From positions 1 to 7,459 of the forward strand of contig CAJGDN010000046.1 of assembly GCA_904502245.1 (NCBI GenBank): a stretch of 7,459 nucleotides of DNA, written 5' to 3'. This stretch comes from an uncultured Alphaproteobacteria bacterium (GTDB taxonomy: Bacteria > Pseudomonadota > Alphaproteobacteria > Rs-D84). The notes under the pieces were generated by a model that worked only from the letters and a program-made list of their open reading frames with translations, searched no databases and was not told the origin of the DNA. The position numbers and the translations under genes are program-made. Shown here one piece after another: positions 1 to 5,683 of this stretch; positions within the stretch are counted from its first letter, which is position 1, and each line of letters begins with the position of its first letter.

Positions 1-523
1 CAGCGGTTGGTTCATTAACGATACGCAATACGTTCAGTCCTGCAATGCGACCTGCATCCTTGGTTGCCTGACGTTGAGAATCGTTAAAGTATGCAGGAAC
101 TGTGATAACAGCATCTGTAACTGTTTCACCCAAATAACTTTCTGCATCTTTTTTCAATTTTGCCAAAATCATTGCAGAAATCTGTGATGGGGCGTATTTT
201 TTGCCGTCCATTTCAACCCATGCATCGCCATTTTCGCCGGCAACGATTTTGTATGGAACACGTGCTGCAATTTCTTTTACTGCTGGGCTGTCAAAGCGCA
301 ACCCCATCAAACGTTTAATTTCATAAATTGTATTTTCCGGGTTTGTAACCGCCTGGTTTTTTGCGGTAATACCCACCAATTGTTCACCACTTGATGTTAA
401 TGCCACAACAGATGGTGTTGTGCGCTGACCTTCGGAATTTTCAATAATTTTTGGATCTGTTCCGTCCATAAATGCCATGGCGGAATTAGTTGTACCTAAA
501 TCAATACCTATAACTTTTCCCAT
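1..523 (-). CDS. dnaK: Chaperone protein DnaK (Hsp70), N-terminal part, cut by window edge
   Basis: DnaK is the ATP-driven cytoplasmic Hsp70 that folds and protects proteins with DnaJ and GrpE. The visible 174 codons cover the first part of the actin-like ATPase domain. The phosphate-binding motif GIDLGTTNS is at residues 6-14, the linker-like NPENTIYEIKRLMG at 61-74, and the Hsp70 signature region VITVPAYFNDSQRQATKDAG at 139-158, followed by GLNVLRIVNEPTA. The frame is open throughout and runs off the left edge, so most of the protein (a normal DnaK has about 640 residues) lies outside. The start ATG is fixed by a strong Shine-Dalgarno (AAGGAGT, plus-strand positions 531-537) 7 bases upstream. 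A sigma-32-type promoter precedes it, and the upstream GT6 gene is insulated by a terminator, so dnaK probably begins its own heat-shock transcript. dnaJ would be expected to follow but is not visible. Confidence 0.98.
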   Translation of the reverse strand, partial: MGKVIGIDLGTTNSAMAFMDGTDPKIIENSEGQRTTPSVVALTSSGEQLVGITAKNQAVTNPENTIYEIKRLMGLRFDSPAVKEIAARVPYKIVAGENGDAWVEMDGKKYAPSQISAMILAKLKKDAESYLGETVTDAVITVPAYFNDSQRQATKDAGRIAGLNVLRIVNEPTA

Positions 524-556
524 TTTTTCTACTCCTTAAAAATTTGCTTACCCACC

Positions 557-584
557 ATATAGTTAATCATAAAATCATTTCAAG
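557..584 (-). promoter_or_regulatory. Sigma-32 (RpoH) type heat-shock promoter of dnaK
   Basis: On the minus strand the sequence reads CTTG (581-584), a 17-base spacer, then ACTATAT (557-563). This fits the alphaproteobacterial heat-shock consensus CTTG-N17-CYTATNT at every informative position except the first base of the -10 element. Transcription would start near position 550, giving a leader of about 27 bases that contains the strong Shine-Dalgarno. No CIRCE inverted repeat is present, which argues against HrcA control. The leader looks too short for a ROSE-type RNA thermometer. The promoter lies downstream of the GT6 terminator. Confidence 0.72.
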
Positions 585-622
585 GGGCAATAGACACATT
601 TTCTTACAAAAAATATAATATA

Positions 623-650
623 TCAAAAGCCCCGTATTTGGGGCTTTTGA
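623..650 (-). terminator. Rho-independent terminator after the GT6 gene
   Basis: The two arms, 623-633 and 640-650, form a perfect 11-bp stem (TCAAAAGCCCC with its exact complement) around a 6-base loop. On the minus strand the GC core is followed by CTTTTGA inside the stem and then the AT-rich run TATATTATATTTTTT. The hairpin begins at the base directly after the GT6 stop codon. It therefore ends that transcript before the dnaK promoter. On the plus strand no T-run follows, so it probably works in one direction only. Confidence 0.88.
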
Positions 651-1532
651 TTAATAAGAACCAAAATAATTTTTTATTTTTCTTCTATGTTTTCGCACGG
701 GAATAAATAAAGCCATTATTTTGCACCCGGGTATTAAAACATTGCGTATCAGCCATCCGTCATGTAATTTTCGTTCTGATTGGCCACGCAACCACCTGAC
801 ACCGCCGTATTTTGGGTGTTCTTTATGTCTGGATATAATTTTTATCATTGGTCGTTCAACAGAATTTACATGTTTCAGCTTGCCTTCGGGAAAGCCGTAT
901 GCACGTCCACATAACAAGAATTTTTTATCAATTAGATATGCATTCAAATGACTTTCATCGTCAACGCGCGCAACAATATTATTTTTCAAATCAATATTAA
1001 TATTCTTCTTTAATTTTTTGCACATTTCCAAGAAATCTTTACTGGTGCCACCATTAAATGCACCACACACATAATGTTTTCCTTTGCCGTATGGAACGTA
1101 TGCAGTTGATTCTGGACGGCGTTCGTATCCAAATTTGTCGGGGTTGTTTGCAAATATGTCACCACGTCTGCCAGGGTGGCTGCCTGCAACCAATCCGTCA
1201 TGCCATTCACATGGTGTAATTTCTGCCAAATCGACAGGGTTTATAAACTGCATATTTGCATTAAAGAAATAGACATAATCAAATTTTGCTAATTCTTTTT
1301 GTTTTTGTAAAAACATTTCAAATCTTAACAGTGTGTCGAATGGCCATCCTTTTTTCTGTGCCTCAGTAACAGTAACATTTTCTGCCTCTGAATAATCAAA
1401 AGACTTGTTGTCTGTCCAGATAAAGTAATGTTTTTCGCAATCGCCCAGATACTTTTCACATGATTCATAGAAATCTTTCCAAAATGTAATATATCGTCCC
1501 AAAGCAATATATAAAATTGCTACTTTTTTCAT
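651..1532 (-). CDS. Glycosyltransferase family 6 (bacterial ABO/alpha-1,3-Gal(NAc)-transferase-like)
   Basis: Family 6 enzymes are retaining transferases that move Gal or GalNAc from the UDP sugar in alpha-1,3 linkage onto a beta-galactoside. The family includes the human A and B transferases and a few bacterial enzymes such as Bacteroides ovatus BoGT6a. The 293 residues follow the bacterial pattern from memory: an N-terminal ILYIALGRY and FWKDFY (6-22), GWPFDTLLRF (62-71), FFNANMQF (89-96), HPG (119-121), YERRPESTAYVP (136-147), the acceptor-site stretch YVCGAFNGG (154-162), DDESHLNAYL (191-200) and FPEG (214-217). NAN at 91-93 replaces the metal-binding DXD of animal enzymes, as known for bacterial members. 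E193 matches the catalytic glutamate. There is no N-terminal membrane anchor, but the last 35 residues are hydrophobic then strongly basic, which may bind the inner membrane. The ATG has GGAGG (1538-1542) 5 bases upstream. The gene has its own promoter and terminator. Likely role: capping a lipopolysaccharide, capsule or other surface glycan. Donor and acceptor cannot be read from sequence. Confidence 0.9.
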   Translation of the reverse strand: MKKVAILYIALGRYITFWKDFYESCEKYLGDCEKHYFIWTDNKSFDYSEAENVTVTEAQKKGWPFDTLLRFEMFLQKQKELAKFDYVYFFNANMQFINPVDLAEITPCEWHDGLVAGSHPGRRGDIFANNPDKFGYERRPESTAYVPYGKGKHYVCGAFNGGTSKDFLEMCKKLKKNINIDLKNNIVARVDDESHLNAYLIDKKFLLCGRAYGFPEGKLKHVNSVERPMIKIISRHKEHPKYGGVRWLRGQSERKLHDGWLIRNVLIPGCKIMALFIPVRKHRRKIKNYFGSY

Positions 1533-1561
1533 GTGTGCCTCCGTTGTTTAGATACATGTTC

Positions 1562-1590
1562 ATGATATACGAATAAATTCTTAAACGCAA
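1562..1590 (-). promoter_or_regulatory. Predicted sigma-70 promoter of the GT6 gene
   Basis: On the minus strand the sequence reads TTGCGT (1585-1590), a 17-base spacer, then TATCAT (1562-1567). The -10 matches five of six consensus bases and the -35 only the first three. Transcription would start near 1555 and give a leader of about 22 bases with a GGAGG ribosome site. The element sits back to back with the divergent amidase promoter; the two -35 elements are 21 bases apart. A different start in this AT-rich spacer is possible. Confidence 0.45.
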
Positions 1591-1611
1591 TCATATATTC
1601 CTGAAAGTTGC

Positions 1612-1640
1612 TTGAATGATATCTTGATTTTTGATATAAT
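1612..1640 (+). promoter_or_regulatory. Sigma-70 promoter of the amidase gene, with leaderless geometry
   Basis: TTGAAT (1612-1617) is followed by a 17-base spacer and a perfect TATAAT (1635-1640) with an extended -10 TG (1632-1633). Only 7 bases separate the -10 from the ATG at 1648, so the normal initiation distance puts the first transcribed base at 1647 or 1648. The mRNA would then begin at or one base before the start codon. This agrees with the lack of any Shine-Dalgarno. The -35 also contains the in-frame TTG that opens the longest ORF, which makes that TTG unusable as a start on this transcript. Confidence 0.82.
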
Positions 1641-1647
1641 ACAGTTC

Positions 1648-2817
1648 ATGAAATTCAACAGACGCAGTGTTTTAAAAATAACGGGTTTTGGCATCGCAGG
1701 GGCGTTTTTGTTGCCGCGTATGGCATTTGCTGCACGTAATACATTGCGTTCTATGCGCACTGGGGTTCAGCCTGGAAACAAGACGCGTCTGGTGATTGAA
1801 ACTGCAAATCGTCCAACATATTCGCTGTCATATCCTGCGGGACAACTGGTTGTAAATCTGTCGAATACGGGTGTAAATAACGGGGTGTCTGCTGCGTTGG
1901 CGTCTGACGGATTGATTCAATCTATTTCTCAGATTCAAAATGGTGATAATCTGCAAATTGTTGCGACATTAAAGAAATCTATTTCTCAGATTCCAAAATC
2001 TGGAATTATGGTACTGTCGCCAAACGGGGACAATGATTACAGACTGGTTTTAGATTTTGTCGCAGGTTCTGCACCTGTTGTCAAAAATGAAACATACACA
2101 ACCTCATCCGCAGCTGCGACGACCGCAATAACTGCTGCGCGCAAATATATAATTGTTGTTGATGCTGGTCATGGGGGCAAGGATCCGGGCTGTATCGGCA
2201 AGGGTGGAACACGTGAAAAAGACATTGTTTTATCGGTTGCAAAAAAATTAAAAACTAAACTGGATTCAAATGGTTTCAAGACATACTTAACCCGTGGTGA
2301 TGACAGATATTTGAAATTGGGTCAACGTGCTGAAATTGCAGAAACGCGTCGGGCTGATTTGTTTATATCCCTGCATGCGAACGCTAATCCATCACGTAAA
2401 ATGAAAGGTTTTTCAATCTATACTCTGTCTGACAAAGCATCTGACGAAGAAGCGAAAAAACTGGCCGAGGCTGAAAATGCCGCCGACAAAATTGGTGTCG
2501 AAGGTTTTGCGGAATTCGAAGAAAATATTCGCATGGCATTATCATCATTGCAACAGCACGCTGTCGCAGAAATGAGCGAAGAATACGCCAACGGCTGTGC
2601 AAAATCGTTCAAGCGTGCATCAATTGAACAGCAACCTGGTCCTGATGTTCGTCATGCGCCATTTGCTGTATTGCGTTCAACAGTGCCTGGGGCGTTATTG
2701 GAATTGGGTCATTTGTCGAACCCCGCCGAAGAAAAACTATTAAAATCCAGCAGCCACCAAGATAAACTGGTAAACGCAATTGTGCGTTCTGTTAAAAATT
2801 ATAATTTCGAAGTCTAA
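1648..2817 (+). CDS. amiC: N-acetylmuramoyl-L-alanine amidase, Tat-exported, AMIN + Amidase_3 (AmiC type)
   Basis: This is a periplasmic zinc amidase that cuts the bond between N-acetylmuramic acid and L-alanine and so splits septal peptidoglycan during cell separation. From the ATG at 1648 it has 389 residues (E. coli AmiC has about 417). Residues 4-10, NRRSVLK, are a twin-arginine motif, followed by a hydrophobic core and AFA before A29, a typical cleavage site. Tat export also matches E. coli AmiC. An AMIN-like domain covers roughly 45-140 and targets the septum in this family. After an Ala/Thr-rich linker, Amidase_3 covers about 166-385. Zinc ligands are H175 in DAGHGGKDPG, E190 in REKD and H243 in SLHANA. 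The catalytic glutamate is E352 in LLELGHLSNP. The acidic helical insert at about 261-310 matches the autoinhibitory helix that EnvC/NlpD-like activators displace. The longer reading from TTG 1612 is rejected because it would bury the Tat motif and overlap the promoter. The gene converges on tatD. Confidence 0.93.
   Translation: MKFNRRSVLKITGFGIAGAFLLPRMAFAARNTLRSMRTGVQPGNKTRLVIETANRPTYSLSYPAGQLVVNLSNTGVNNGVSAALASDGLIQSISQIQNGDNLQIVATLKKSISQIPKSGIMVLSPNGDNDYRLVLDFVAGSAPVVKNETYTTSSAAATTAITAARKYIIVVDAGHGGKDPGCIGKGGTREKDIVLSVAKKLKTKLDSNGFKTYLTRGDDRYLKLGQRAEIAETRRADLFISLHANANPSRKMKGFSIYTLSDKASDEEAKKLAEAENAADKIGVEGFAEFEENIRMALSSLQQHAVAEMSEEYANGCAKSFKRASIEQQPGPDVRHAPFAVLRSTVPGALLELGHLSNPAEEKLLKSSSHQDKLVNAIVRSVKNYNFEV
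1921..1993 (+). repeat. In-frame 16-bp direct repeat inside the AMIN region
   Basis: The 16 bases TCTATTTCTCAGATTC occur at 1921-1936 and again, identically, at 1978-1993. The copies are 57 bases apart, which is 19 codons, so both encode SISQI in the same frame (residues 92-96 and 111-115). The identical codon choice goes beyond the matching peptide. This may be a small internal duplication of a beta-strand unit or a chance match. Recombination between the copies would delete 19 residues without a frameshift. Confidence 0.6.
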
Positions 2818-2818
2818 T

Positions 2819-3571
2819 TTAAATAATAATCTTTGGGTACAAACGTTGTACGTTTTGTGTCAGTATGTGTTCTAATTCGTCGATTGTTATACCCTTTATT
2901 TCGGCCAACGTGTGTGCTGTTTGAACAACCATGGCAGGCTCGCATACCTGACCACGATATGGCACAGGGGCGCAGTATGGTGCATCTGTTTCGATAACAA
3001 TTCGGTCCAATGGTATTTTTGCAAATGTTTCCCGTATCTCGGCGGCGTTTTTAAAGGTTAAAATTCCACTGGCAGAAAAAAAGAATCCGCGGTCTAACAT
3101 TTTCTTTGCCAAATCCCATGAGCTGGTAAAGCAATGCATAACCCCGCCAACATCGCCGTTCAGTATTTCTGCAGTATCATTTTCTGCTTCGCGCGTGTGG
3201 ATTGCAACGGGCAGGGCGTGTTTTTTTGCGATTTCCAATTGTTGCAGAAATAATTCAATTTGGGCTGTTCGGTTATCTGCCCCATAGTGATAATCCAACC
3301 CAATTTCGCCAACCCCAACAACACGTGGGTGATTTAGAATATCATCTATCAGATACTTTTTAGCATCCATTGGTGCGTATTCTGGGTGGATTCCAATTGT
3401 GCAGAATATATTGCTGTGTTTTTCTGCTAAATCCAGTGCGCCTGGAATGTCTGCCGGATCTGCGGTCGGACAAATCATAATGTTGACATTTGCGTCCATT
3501 GCGCGCGCAATGACGCCATCTGCGCCACCGGTATATTTATCGGTTAAATGGCAATGTGTGTCTATAAACAT
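2819..3571 (-). CDS. tatD: TatD-family metal-dependent hydrolase (DNase)
   Basis: TatD proteins are cytoplasmic metal-dependent TIM-barrel nucleases with 3'-5' exonuclease activity on DNA; E. coli TatD is linked to DNA repair. The 250 residues are the usual length for the family. All signature motifs are present: the N-terminal THCHL with metal ligands H6 and H8, IGIHP at 59-63, GEIGLDYH at 88-95 with E89 as bridging ligand, HTREA at 125-129, HCF at 146-148, and ETDAPY at 194-199 with D196. The usual RGKRNEPA segment reads RGQVCEPA. The ATG overlaps the end of holB by 10 bases in another frame, so translation is probably coupled; no separate ribosome site is seen. It is the last gene of the minus-strand run. 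Its stop is one base from the convergent amidase stop, leaving no room for a terminator between them. YcfH/TatD subgroup assignment is not attempted. Confidence 0.95.
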   Translation of the reverse strand: MFIDTHCHLTDKYTGGADGVIARAMDANVNIMICPTADPADIPGALDLAEKHSNIFCTIGIHPEYAPMDAKKYLIDDILNHPRVVGVGEIGLDYHYGADNRTAQIELFLQQLEIAKKHALPVAIHTREAENDTAEILNGDVGGVMHCFTSSWDLAKKMLDRGFFFSASGILTFKNAAEIRETFAKIPLDRIVIETDAPYCAPVPYRGQVCEPAMVVQTAHTLAEIKGITIDELEHILTQNVQRLYPKIII

Positions 3572-4467
3572 TTTTTGATTTCCATGATTATTTTAAATAT
3601 CCCAATTTCCGGCTCTAAATAAACATTTTTCATATCCGCAATTGCACGTGTCGCACTTGGGTACAGTTCTGCCAAACCAAAGTTCGCAATCGCATCCAGC
3701 AAGATTCCGTGCAGTTCTGGAATAGGGGCAATTTTTTTGGCCAGCATCATTGCGTCTGCGCTGTTAAAAGCACGATTGTTTAACAATTCAATCAGTTCTG
3801 CATAAATTGCGTCCCCGCCTGATTTTTTTAAATTTGCAATTCTGCCGAAACTGCCATTGCTCAGACGCAGTGTTTCTGTGCTGATTTCTTCTTCTGGGAT
3901 AAATCGTGCACACAATTCACGCAGTTGTGAAATTGTCAGTGGTCTCATTTTTTCAACGCGTGCACGTGAACGTACGGTTGGCAAAACGTTTGCCAATTGA
4001 TGTACTACTAACAGAAACAATGTTTTTGCCGGCGGTTCTTCCAACAGTTTCAAAATTGCATTTGATGCAGATGTGTTTAACTGGTCCACAGAATCAATCA
4101 GAATAACCCGCCAATCCCCCGACATAGATGACATTTGCATCTTATCAATCATTGCACGTACAGTATAAACTGAAATCACCTTTCCGTCTTTCTTTGGGTT
4201 TCCATGACTGTCAATATTTCGGTCTTGGTCAATTATAAAGAAGTCACCCACATTCCCATATACCATCTTGGCAATTTTGTATGCTAATGTCGCCTTGCCG
4301 ATTCCTGTTGGCCCAGTCAGCATCCAGACCGGATGAATTGGGTGTTCGTCACGCTGTTCCCATGCTGTTATAAAATTGCGAAGTGTATCCCCATGCCCGA
4401 CCATGCATTCATTATCCATTGGGTGTGGGAAATTGTATTCATTTGCTGGTTTTGTACGTGGTGCCAT
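3562..4467 (-). CDS. holB: DNA polymerase III subunit delta' (clamp loader)
   Basis: Delta' is the stator subunit of the clamp loader that places the beta sliding clamp on primed DNA. The 301-residue protein has an AAA+ fold: Walker A GPTGIGKAT at 52-60, Walker B-like VILIDSVDQL at 121-130, and the clamp-loader hallmark NAILKLLEEPP at 136-146. The arginine-finger motif, usually SRC, reads SRA at 167-169: the arginine is kept and the cysteine lost. There is no four-cysteine zinc module, as I recall for alphaproteobacterial delta'. The C-terminal collar domain (about 210-301) is poorly conserved. The start follows the stop of the carboxypeptidase gene by one base (TAA-A-ATG) with no Shine-Dalgarno, which suggests reinitiation by the upstream ribosome. 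The end overlaps tatD by 10 bases. In many alphaproteobacteria tmk precedes and metG follows holB; neither is here. Confidence 0.93.
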   Translation of the reverse strand: MAPRTKPANEYNFPHPMDNECMVGHGDTLRNFITAWEQRDEHPIHPVWMLTGPTGIGKATLAYKIAKMVYGNVGDFFIIDQDRNIDSHGNPKKDGKVISVYTVRAMIDKMQMSSMSGDWRVILIDSVDQLNTSASNAILKLLEEPPAKTLFLLVVHQLANVLPTVRSRARVEKMRPLTISQLRELCARFIPEEEISTETLRLSNGSFGRIANLKKSGGDAIYAELIELLNNRAFNSADAMMLAKKIAPIPELHGILLDAIANFGLAELYPSATRAIADMKNVYLEPEIGIFKIIMEIKKCL

Positions 4468-4468
4468 T

Positions 4469-5647
4469 TTAATTCAGTCCCAATATTACTTTAATATTTT
4501 TAATTACACGCCCCATGAATTGTACCTTGCCAACAGTGTCTTTGGCGATCAATGGTGCGCGTGAAATGACGCGTCCGTTCTGTTCTGCGATTAATTCGCC
4601 GATACTATCGCCCGCACGCACTGGGGCGGGAATTGGTTCATCAAATCTTGCCAGTACGCGAATGTTTTTCAGACCTGTTTCTTTATCAACGGTAATTGCA
4701 AATGGTTTGGCCACTGTTGCAATCACATCAGGTTCACGTCCGTACCAAACTGGGATTTTTGCAACAGTGTCCCCGGGAACAAAGAATGTTTTGCCCACAG
4801 TATTTGCAAATCCAAATTCCAACAGTTTTTTCATCTCGGCCGCCAGTGCATCGTGTCCTTTTCCATTAAAGCCATTAATAACCCCAATCAGGCGACGGTT
4901 TCCAATCTTGGCACTGGCAACCATGCCATATCCGCCCTGGGCAGTATGTCCAGTTTTCAGTCCATCTGCACCACGCATTGTGAACAATAATTTGTTATAG
5001 TTTACTGTATGCGTACGCCCCCATTCACGACACCAATCTGTCTTGTGCTCTTTAAATTCAAATCGTTTTGTTGCAAACATTGGATAAATATCTGGATAAT
5101 CAGAAATCAGATGTTCTGCCAGTATCGCCAGTTCACGACTGGTCATTAAATTATTTGGATTTGGCAGACCGCTGGCATTCCCAAACGTAGATTGTTCCAT
5201 TCCGATGCTGCGGGCTTTTTTCTCCATCAATGCTGTAAATTGGGTTTCAGACCCCGCCAATTTTTCTGCCACCACCATGGATGCATCGCCACCCGACAGC
5301 ACAATCAGTCCCAATATCAAATCGCGCACAGAAATATCCTGACCTGCGACCAGACAAATCTTACTGGCCGGATACCATTCTGGTCGGTTATAGTCTGCGT
5401 TTTCCCCAACAGGGAATCGCGTATCCATTGTTATATTTCCGGCTTTTAATTCGTCAAACAAAACCGCCAAAGTCATCAACTTAATCATAGAAGACGGTGG
5501 CATCAACGTATCTGCATTTTTTGCAACGATTTCGGTCCCTGAATTATAGTCAATCAGGAATGCAGACTTTGCCTTGGTCTTAAACTCGGCGGCGTTAACC
5601 GCGCCACATGTAAACAATAAAAATAACGTAAATAATTTCTTTTTCAT
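4469..5647 (-). CDS. dacF: D-alanyl-D-alanine carboxypeptidase (PBP5/DacC-DacF type, S11 family)
   Basis: This is a low-molecular-weight penicillin-binding protein that trims the terminal D-alanine from peptidoglycan stem peptides in the periplasm. From the ATG at 5645-5647 it has 392 residues. A Sec signal peptide spans 1-19 (MKKK, hydrophobic core, AVNA before A20). The catalytic SxxK is SMIK at 53-56, with nucleophile S53 and base K56. The third motif KTG is at 231-233 in DGLKTGHT. The second motif, normally SGN, reads SGG at 118-120, an unusual loss of the asparagine. A PBP5 C-terminal beta domain covers about 285-375, and the end (KVQFMGRVIKNIKVILGLN) looks like the amphipathic membrane anchor of this family. 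A longer reading from 5704 overlaps mtaB and adds 19 residues before the signal peptide, so it is rejected. The predicted promoter 7 bases upstream of the ATG suggests a leaderless mRNA in addition to readthrough from mtaB. The symbol could equally be dacC or dacA. Confidence 0.92.
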   Translation of the reverse strand: MKKKLFTLFLLFTCGAVNAAEFKTKAKSAFLIDYNSGTEIVAKNADTLMPPSSMIKLMTLAVLFDELKAGNITMDTRFPVGENADYNRPEWYPASKICLVAGQDISVRDLILGLIVLSGGDASMVVAEKLAGSETQFTALMEKKARSIGMEQSTFGNASGLPNPNNLMTSRELAILAEHLISDYPDIYPMFATKRFEFKEHKTDWCREWGRTHTVNYNKLLFTMRGADGLKTGHTAQGGYGMVASAKIGNRRLIGVINGFNGKGHDALAAEMKKLLEFGFANTVGKTFFVPGDTVAKIPVWYGREPDVIATVAKPFAITVDKETGLKNIRVLARFDEPIPAPVRAGDSIGELIAEQNGRVISRAPLIAKDTVGKVQFMGRVIKNIKVILGLN

Positions 5648-5654
5648 GATTTGG

Positions 5655-5683
5655 ATATTAGCAATTCTAAATCGCATTGCCAA
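5655..5683 (-). promoter_or_regulatory. Predicted internal promoter of the carboxypeptidase gene, leaderless geometry
   Basis: On the minus strand the sequence reads TTGGCA (5678-5683, five of six consensus bases), a 17-base spacer, then TAATAT (5655-5660, four of six). Exactly 7 bases lie between the -10 and the ATG at 5647, the same distance as at the amidase gene. The element overlaps the last codons and stop of mtaB. No Shine-Dalgarno precedes the ATG. The match is weaker than at the amidase, but the shared geometry supports it. Confidence 0.5.

Noticed and set aside
524..550. RNA thermometer (ROSE-like) in the dnaK leader
   Set aside because: The leader is about 27 bases, and the Shine-Dalgarno has no complementary stretch to pair with.
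721..1272. Plus-strand open frames of 62-76 codons opposite the GT6 gene
   Set aside because: They are shadows of a gene with strong family motifs and have no promoter or ribosome site.
1612..1647. Longer amidase start at TTG 1612
   Set aside because: It overlaps the -35 box, lies upstream of the predicted transcript start, and would move the Tat motif 12 residues inward.
4285..4315. Degenerate HolB Walker A (GKAT instead of GKS/GKT directly after lysine) as a sign of decay
   Set aside because: GKAT is, as I recall, the usual form in alphaproteobacterial delta', and the rest of the protein is intact.
4515..5000. 161-codon plus-strand open frame opposite the carboxypeptidase gene
   Set aside because: It is antisense to a well-supported gene, its composition is Ser/Pro/Ala-rich with no recognisable motif, and no ribosome site is seen.
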